A stretch of 7,277 nucleotides of DNA from Planctomycetaceae bacterium (GTDB taxonomy: Bacteria; Planctomycetota; Phycisphaerae; Phycisphaerales; SM1A02). Made by a program: the position numbers and the translations under genes. Below are positions 1 through 4,310 of this stretch, piece after piece. Numbering within the stretch: the first letter of the stretch is position 1; each line of letters starts with the position of its first letter. The notes below the pieces were generated by a model. That model made no database searches. It was not told the origin of the DNA and worked only from the letters and a program-made list of their open reading frames with translations. Location of the stretch: positions 1 through 7,277 of the forward strand of contig NSIA01000054.1 in the NCBI GenBank assembly GCA_002737585.1. Reading direction: 5' to 3'.

Positions 1-325
1 GCTTCTTTGGCGCTGGTGCGGCTGGCTCTTCGACCGGCTCTTCAATCGGATCATCCGCAGGATCGCCAGGATCCGAGTTCATTGGCTCGTCGGCGGGGTC
101 TTGACCTGGTTCTTCGCTTGGCTCGGCTGCGGGATCCTGGCCTGGTTCGGAATTGGGATCCTGCACTGGGGCAACCGGCGTTGCCGTTGCATGTCGTGTA
201 AAGACATTGGGCATCACGGCAGTAATGCCGAACATGCCGACCACTAGCGTCGTCTGAAGCGCACTGGAGGAACGCGCAAACAGCGAGTTCAGCGGACGAA
301 CGAATCGAATCTCTTCACGAGGCAT
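1..325 (-). CDS. Unrecognised membrane-anchored or secreted protein with acidic Pro-rich repeats (N-terminal 108 residues, partial)
   Basis: An open frame runs leftward from an ATG at 325-323 and is still open at the window edge, so the C-terminus is missing. The start is well supported: AGGAG lies 5 bases upstream on the minus strand. Residues 1-20 are basic and amphipathic (MPREEIRFVRPLNSLFARSS). Residues about 22-42 are hydrophobic (LQTTLVVGMFGITAVMPNVF) and could be a transmembrane anchor or the core of a long signal peptide. From about residue 55 the chain is low-complexity, rich in Pro, Asp and Glu, with a 12-residue repeat ending in DPA, then EEP steps and APAPKK. I do not recognise a family. 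A short basic N-terminus, one membrane segment and a Pro/Glu-rich spacer resemble the architecture of TonB-like or other envelope-spanning proteins, but no diagnostic domain is present in the visible part. It is divergent from carA. Function unknown; the reading frame itself is likely real. Confidence 0.7.
   Translation of the reverse strand, partial: MPREEIRFVRPLNSLFARSSSALQTTLVVGMFGITAVMPNVFTRHATATPVAPVQDPNSEPGQDPAAEPSEEPGQDPADEPMNSDPGDPADDPIEEPVEEPAAPAPKK
56..163 (-). repeat. Three 36-bp (12-residue) degenerate tandem repeats inside the left-edge gene
   Basis: Read on the minus strand, residues 55-90 split into three 12-residue units: QDPNSEPGQDPA, AEPSEEPGQDPA and DEPMNSDPGDPA. At DNA level the plus-strand 20-mers beginning at 93 and 129 differ at only three positions, which shows the 36-bp period directly. 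The third unit (56-91) is more diverged, keeping Pro at position 3 and the closing DPA. Further EP-rich sequence continues toward the window edge. The units probably form an extended, negatively charged spacer. Confidence 0.7.
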
Positions 326-330
326 GACTG

Positions 331-335
331 CTCCT
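331..335 (-). promoter_or_regulatory. Shine-Dalgarno site of the left-edge minus-strand gene
   Basis: The plus-strand CTCCT reads AGGAG on the minus strand, five bases before the ATG at 325-323. It is among the best SD matches in the window and is the main reason for accepting this start. Confidence 0.75.
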
Positions 336-352
336 AGACGACAAACGCCAGC

Positions 353-368
353 ACCGCCACATGGCGGT
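353..368. promoter_or_regulatory. Inverted repeat in the divergent intergenic region (possible operator or leader hairpin)
   Basis: ACCGCCA-CA-TGGCGGT: two perfect 7-base arms separated by two bases. It lies 28-43 bases upstream of the minus-strand gene start and about 200 bases upstream of carA. It could be a regulator site or fold as a hairpin in the minus-strand leader. A two-base loop is too tight for a full hairpin, so a double-stranded operator is the more natural reading. No regulator is identified. Confidence 0.4.
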
Positions 369-550
369 ATCGGCCGAACATCTCTTTCGGGCGCGGATGC
401 CCAAAGGATCGCCCCACATCCCAAGATTCGGCACGGACCGAACATCAGGGCGAGGGTTTGGCGAGGCTACCCTGCCCTCGGACGCTCTGCAAAGGGGTGG
501 TTCAGATGCGGGGACAACCCGTCAACTAGCGAACGAGCAGCGGAACTCGT

Positions 551-556
551 TACAAT
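551..556 (+). promoter_or_regulatory. Putative -10 box of the carA-priA unit
   Basis: TACAAT differs from the sigma-70 consensus TATAAT at one base. No good TTGACA-like hexamer lies 16-18 bases upstream (the region around 527-534 reads TAGCGAAC). Transcription starting about seven bases past the box would begin near 563, only about five bases before the chosen carA ATG at 568, which would make the message nearly leaderless. That agrees with the lack of any SD sequence before 568. An inverted repeat, AACGAG (532-537) and CTCGTT (546-551), overlaps the spacer. Confidence 0.4.
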
Positions 557-567
557 CCCACGCGCCC

Positions 568-1779
568 ATGATCCAAGGTGTTCAGCCAGACCAATCATCC
601 CTCTGCCGACTCGCACTTGAGGACGGAACGGTCTTCCATGGCCATTCGTTTGGTCTTTGTACGGATGCGGCGACCGCCGGAGGCGAAGTGGTGTTCAACA
701 CCGCCATGTGCGGGTACCAAGAGGCGCTCACCGATCCTTCCTATACAGGGCAGATCTTGGCCATGACGGCCACAGAGATGGGCAACTACGGAATTTCTGA
801 TGAGGACGGTGAGAGCCGCTCCACCGCCGTGCGCGGATTTGTCGTGCGCGAAGCGATTGCGGAGCCGAGCAATCATCGTTCCATCAGCAGCCTCTCCGCC
901 TGGCTTGCGGCGAACGGCGTCATTGGAATCGATGGGATCGACACGCGCGCCTTGGTACGGATTCTGCGGACCAAGGGTGCACTCCGTGGTGTGCTCTTTG
1001 TGGGCGCCAGCACATCCGATGATGAACTGATCGCGATGGCGCGTGCGCTCCCCTCCATGGCGGGGCAGAATCTTGCGGGGTGCGTCAGCCCAACCCAGAG
1101 CAGCTCATGGCGCGAAGGTCTTGGCGAGTGGACATTGCGCGGACAATCGCACGGCGGGCGAACCTTCAAAGTGATAGCGCTCGATTGCGGTGCGAAGCAC
1201 AACATCTATCGCAACCTGGCTGAGCGCGGCTGCGATATCGAAGTGGTCCCACACGATTTGAGCGCGGCAGAAATTCGCGCGCGTAAGCCCGATGGGTTGT
1301 TCATCTCCAACGGACCCGGAGATCCAGCGGCTGTGGAGCAAACGATCGCCACGCTGCGCGAAATCGCCGGTGAAGTGCCAACCTTTGGCATTTGCCTTGG
1401 TCACCAGTTGCTGGCACTGGCATTGGGTGCCAAGACTTGGAAACTGAAGTTTGGGCATCGCGGAGCCAATCAGCCCGTGCGGAATGTGCTCACTGGTCGG
1501 GTGGAAATCACTAGCCAAAATCATGGCTTTTGTGTTGATGAGGCATCGCTGCGTGCAGTGGGCGGTGAGCCAACGCACATGCACCTGAACGACGGAACGT
1601 TGGCTGGATTCCGCCACACTTCCAAGCCAATTTTCAGCGTGCAATATCACCCCGAGGCCTCGCCTGGCCCGCATGATTCCGCGTACCTCTTTGACTGCTT
1701 CGTCACCATGATGGGCAGCCGGCGTCCAATCACCGCCGCTGACATGGAAGCGGCGCAACGTGCGCTCGCTTCCGCGTGA
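568..1779 (+). CDS. carA: Carbamoyl-phosphate synthase, small (glutamine amidotransferase) subunit
   Basis: CarA hydrolyses glutamine and channels the ammonia to CarB, which makes carbamoyl phosphate for arginine and pyrimidine synthesis in the cytoplasm. The 403-residue product is close to the E. coli length (382). The N-terminal small-chain domain covers about residues 12-145 (LALEDGTVFHGHSFG, NTAMCGYQEALTDPSYTGQI, GIDTRAL at 124-129). The class I amidotransferase domain covers about 185-385, with SNGPGDP at 247-253, the nucleophile Cys276 in FGICLGHQ, ITSQNHGF, and His361 and Glu363 in QYHPEASPGPHD. The catalytic triad is intact. I chose ATG 568: the frame is open back to 361, but those 69 extra residues match nothing in the family and contain the promoter-like box. 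No SD precedes 568. The stop lies 10 bases before the priA ATG. No carB follows, so its partner must be encoded elsewhere. Confidence 0.96.
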   Translation: MIQGVQPDQSSLCRLALEDGTVFHGHSFGLCTDAATAGGEVVFNTAMCGYQEALTDPSYTGQILAMTATEMGNYGISDEDGESRSTAVRGFVVREAIAEPSNHRSISSLSAWLAANGVIGIDGIDTRALVRILRTKGALRGVLFVGASTSDDELIAMARALPSMAGQNLAGCVSPTQSSSWREGLGEWTLRGQSHGGRTFKVIALDCGAKHNIYRNLAERGCDIEVVPHDLSAAEIRARKPDGLFISNGPGDPAAVEQTIATLREIAGEVPTFGICLGHQLLALALGAKTWKLKFGHRGANQPVRNVLTGRVEITSQNHGFCVDEASLRAVGGEPTHMHLNDGTLAGFRHTSKPIFSVQYHPEASPGPHDSAYLFDCFVTMMGSRRPITAADMEAAQRALASA

Positions 1780-1789
1780 CGAGCGCTGC

Positions 1790-4204
1790 ATGTCCCTGTT
1801 CGCTTCCGGTGACCGTACCGTCTCGCTCCTTGCTCAGGTGGCGGTCGAGCGATCGCTGGAGCGTTACCCCGACGGACTGACCTACGCGCTGCCGCCTGAG
1901 CTTGCCGATGTGCGTGCCGGTGAGCGAGTGCGCGTTCCACTTGGACGCGGCGACTCGGCTGTGGAGGGGATTGTGGTTCGCACCATGGCTGCCGACGCCA
2001 TGCCGGGTGTACCGCTATCGAAACTGAAATTTGTAGAAGCGCGCTCGAGCGCAGCGCCGCCCATGCCGGTGCAACTGGTGGAGTTGGCGCAGTGGATTTC
2101 TGCGTACTACGTGTGCCCGATCGGAATGACGTTGGCATCCATGACGCCGGCGGCCGTGAAGAAAGGTGTCGGCACGGTGACGCGCACGTTGATTGATCTT
2201 GCGCCCGGATGGGAAGTGGCTATCGCTGCAGCAAAGCGTGTCACCGTGCAGCAGCGCCGCGCCGTGGAAGCGTTGCGAACCGCACCAGATATTGAACGTC
2301 CGATGGATGTTCGCGACCTATGTGAGCGCGCCGAATTGGGCACCCCGGAGCCAGTGAAACGCCTGGTTTCAGCGGGAATTCTGGTGGCGCAACGGCGCAC
2401 CAAGGTAGAGGCAGAGTGGCGCGCCGAACGCGCCGCCTCTGGGGCTGCGCCGCAACTCACTGCTGCGCAACACGGCGTAGTGGAATCGATCGGCGCCACG
2501 ATCGGCCAGGGATTTTCTCAGCACTTACTGTTTGGTGTCACTGGTGCCGGAAAAACCGAGGTGTATATGCGGCTCATTGAGCGCACCTTGGCAGCAGGAC
2601 GCACGGCGTTGGTGTTGGTGCCGGAGATCGGCCTGACACCGCAGACCGGCGGTCGCTTGATGGCGCGCTTCCCGCAAGAGCGCGTCGCCATCTTGCACAG
2701 CGGACTCACTGCCGCGCAACGGAATCAACATTGGAACTTGGTGTCAGCGGGACACGTGCGATTGGTGATGGGCGCGCGCAGTGCAGTGTTTGCGCCGGTT
2801 GCGGATGGTCAACTCGGATTAATTGTTGTGGATGAAGAGCATGACGCAAGCTATAAGCAAGATCAAATGCCGCGCTATCACGGGCGTGATGTTGCCATTC
2901 GCCGCGCGCAAATGGCGCAGTGCCCGATTGTTCTTGGGAGCGCCACACCAAGCCTAGAAAGTTGGTTTAACGCAACCGAACGAAAGACCAGTGCGTTGCA
3001 TGTCTTGCGCGATCGCGCACCAGGGCTGCGATTGCCACATGTCGAAGTGGTTGACTTTGCTGAAGAGCGCAAGAAATTTCCCGATCGCCGCGTGCACCTC
3101 TTGGGGCCACGGCTGGCAGGTGCCATTCAAGAAACACTTGATAGTAATGGGCAAGTATTGATTCTCTTGAATCGGCGCGGCTATGGAAACTGGATCGCCT
3201 GCGCGGATCACCGGTGCGGATGGTTGATGCGCTGCGAACGCTGTGATGCCGGCATGATTTGCCACACGCTGCCCTCAGCGGCGGGCGGAACTGCCACGCA
3301 GTACGTGCGCTGCCATCATTGCCAAGGCGAGCAGAAATTGCCGCGCACGTGCCCCGTGTGTGGCAAGCAAGTTTCCGTGTTCGGTTTGGGCGTGCAACGT
3401 GTGGAGGAGGAACTGGCGCGGCTCCATCCAGCGCTGGTGCCTGGAACAACCATGCTGCGCATCGATGCAGATTCCATGCAAGATGCCAACGACTTCCATG
3501 ATGCCCTGGGGCGCTTCGGCGCCGGCGAAGTGCGGCTCTTGGTGGGCACACAGATGATTGCCAAGGGACTGGACTTCCCTGGCGTTCGCTTGGTGGGCGT
3601 GGTGAATGCAGATACCGCGCTCAACTTGCCGGACTTCCGAGCAGCGGAGCGGACCTTTCAATTGGTGAGCCAGGTCTCCGGGCGCTGTGGCCGCAGCGCG
3701 GAGGCGGGGCGCGCCATCGTGCAAACATTCCAACCGGACTCACCTGCCATCAAGCTTGCAGCGGCGCATGACTATGAAGCGTTTGCAAGCGAGGAGCTGG
3801 CGTTGCGCGAGCGGTTCGCACTGCCGCCATGGCGGCGGATGGCACGCGTGGTGATCCGCGATGGGGACGAGGAGAAGGCGCGGGTCATGGCGGAGGAACT
3901 GGCGCGGGCGCTGGCGATCGAAGCGGCACGGATGAACGCGGGCGAGGGCGCAGGTGCAGGTTCAGGTTCAGGTGCAGGCGCGGGTGTGGGACCAGGCCCA
4001 GGCGCGGGCGCCGGTGCAGTTGAAGTGGTAGGGCCCATGCCCTGCCCCATTGCGCGGATTTCTGACCGTTGGCGCATGCAGGTTGAGATCACGGCTCCGA
4101 ATGCCGCCAGCCTTGGTCGATTTCTCACCGCGGCTCGGAATGCGAAGATCCTGCGCCCGGGCGAGACCTACGCCGTGGATGTGGATCCCGTGGCGCTCAT
4201 GTGA
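1790..4204 (+). CDS. priA: Primosomal protein N' (replication restart helicase PriA)
   Basis: PriA is a 3'-5' superfamily 2 DNA helicase that recognises stalled forks and reloads the replicative helicase. The 804-residue product has the full domain order. The 3'-end DNA-binding domain is at about 15-110 (AVERSLERYPDGLTYALP). A winged-helix region is at about 150-205. Helicase motifs follow: Walker A GVTGAGKT at 249-256 (Lys255), DEEH at 348-351, LLNRRGYG, GTQMIAKG at 586-593 and QVSGRCGR at 628-635. Eight zinc-ligand cysteines lie at 471, 476, 482, 485, 508, 511, 521 and 524. The C-terminal domain ends in AVDVDPVALM. It is longer than E. coli PriA (732), partly from a Gly-rich stretch at 718-742. 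The first cysteine pair is spaced CxxxxC, where I recall CxxC in E. coli. A GTG at 1760 overlapping carA would add 10 residues; ATG 1790 fits the family better. No SD is evident, so expression may rely on coupling to carA. Confidence 0.96.
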   Translation: MSLFASGDRTVSLLAQVAVERSLERYPDGLTYALPPELADVRAGERVRVPLGRGDSAVEGIVVRTMAADAMPGVPLSKLKFVEARSSAAPPMPVQLVELAQWISAYYVCPIGMTLASMTPAAVKKGVGTVTRTLIDLAPGWEVAIAAAKRVTVQQRRAVEALRTAPDIERPMDVRDLCERAELGTPEPVKRLVSAGILVAQRRTKVEAEWRAERAASGAAPQLTAAQHGVVESIGATIGQGFSQHLLFGVTGAGKTEVYMRLIERTLAAGRTALVLVPEIGLTPQTGGRLMARFPQERVAILHSGLTAAQRNQHWNLVSAGHVRLVMGARSAVFAPVADGQLGLIVVDEEHDASYKQDQMPRYHGRDVAIRRAQMAQCPIVLGSATPSLESWFNATERKTSALHVLRDRAPGLRLPHVEVVDFAEERKKFPDRRVHLLGPRLAGAIQETLDSNGQVLILLNRRGYGNWIACADHRCGWLMRCERCDAGMICHTLPSAAGGTATQYVRCHHCQGEQKLPRTCPVCGKQVSVFGLGVQRVEEELARLHPALVPGTTMLRIDADSMQDANDFHDALGRFGAGEVRLLVGTQMIAKGLDFPGVRLVGVVNADTALNLPDFRAAERTFQLVSQVSGRCGRSAEAGRAIVQTFQPDSPAIKLAAAHDYEAFASEELALRERFALPPWRRMARVVIRDGDEEKARVMAEELARALAIEAARMNAGEGAGAGSGSGAGAGVGPGPGAGAGAVEVVGPMPCPIARISDRWRMQVEITAPNAASLGRFLTAARNAKILRPGETYAVDVDPVALM
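3941..4018 (+). repeat. Hexanucleotide-type tandem repeat encoding a Gly-X linker in PriA
   Basis: About eleven degenerate 6-bp units run from 3950 to 4015: GCAGGT, GCAGGT, TCAGGT, TCAGGT, GCAGGC, then GCGGGT, GTGGGA, CCAGGC, CCAGGC, GCGGGC, GCCGGT. They are in frame, giving an alternating Gly-X run (X = Ala, Ser, Pro, Val) across PriA residues 718-742. The run falls in the C-terminal domain, between a helix ending AIEAARMNA and the conserved VVGPMPCPIARISDRWR segment. Because the unit is a multiple of three, copy-number change would lengthen or shorten the linker without shifting the frame. Confidence 0.8.
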
Positions 4205-4230
4205 GTAGACGCGCGGCGATTTAGGCGTCC

Positions 4231-4249
4231 GGGAAAACGACGTTTACCC
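4231..4249. promoter_or_regulatory. Imperfect 19-bp palindrome abutting the sucA -10 box (operator candidate)
   Basis: GGGAAAACG-A-CGTTTACCC: nine-base arms around a central A with eight of nine positions complementary; the inner AAACG-A-CGTTT is perfect. It ends one base before TATAAT (4250-4255), so it fills the spacer where RNA polymerase sits. A protein bound here would be expected to block or modulate sucA transcription. The regulator is unknown. Confidence 0.5.
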
Positions 4250-4255
4250 TATAAT
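4250..4255 (+). promoter_or_regulatory. -10 box of the sucA-sucB promoter
   Basis: An exact TATAAT lies in the 106-base gap after priA. It predicts a transcript starting near 4262, with a leader of about 50 bases before the sucA ATG at 4311. The expected -35 position (about 4227-4232, GTCCGG) is poor, which often goes with activator-dependent or otherwise regulated promoters. I see no rho-independent terminator after priA, so read-through from upstream is also possible. Confidence 0.6.
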
Positions 4256-4294
4256 CGTTGGACTTTGCGCATCGCGAGCCGCGATGGCACATCT

Positions 4295-4299
4295 AGGAG
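4295..4299 (+). promoter_or_regulatory. Probable Shine-Dalgarno site of sucA
   Basis: AGGAG lies 11 bases before ATG 4311. The spacing is on the long side but workable. This site decides between two in-frame starts: an ATG at 4284 lacks any SD and would put AGGAG inside the coding sequence, adding MAHLGARDT. Confidence 0.5.
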
Positions 4300-4310
4300 C
4301 GCGCGACACC

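Larger units (their letters stand above)
326..567. other. Divergent intergenic region between the minus-strand gene and carA
   Basis: This gap of 242 bases separates two divergently read genes. Besides the SD site, the inverted repeat at 353-368 and the TACAAT box at 551-556, I see no RNA gene, terminator or further conserved element. A plus-strand frame continues upstream of carA through 361-567, but its translation has no relation to the carbamoyl-phosphate synthase family. No clear -10/-35 pair is visible for the minus-strand gene. Confidence 0.6.

Noticed and set aside
7..201. 64-residue plus-strand frame at the left edge
   Set aside because: It is the complement of the repeat-rich minus-strand gene, which has a strong SD and a coherent signal/anchor plus repeat structure.
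361..567. Upstream in-frame extension of carA (69 residues from ATG 361)
   Set aside because: The extra residues do not resemble the carbamoyl-phosphate synthase small subunit, no SD precedes 361, the first bases lie in the inverted repeat, and the TACAAT box sits within it.
324..620. 98-residue plus-strand frame across the divergent intergenic region
   Set aside because: Composition looks random, it overlaps both the minus-strand gene start and carA, and it has no SD or recognisable motif.
1105..1791. Long antisense frame opposite carA (228 residues)
   Set aside because: It is a by-product of GC-rich codon use in carA, which is clearly coding; the translation has no recognisable domain. 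The same applies to the antisense frames opposite priA and sucA.
4208..4229. GACGC and GCGTC arms after priA as a possible terminator
   Set aside because: Only five base pairs with a 12-base loop and no following T-run; not a credible rho-independent terminator.
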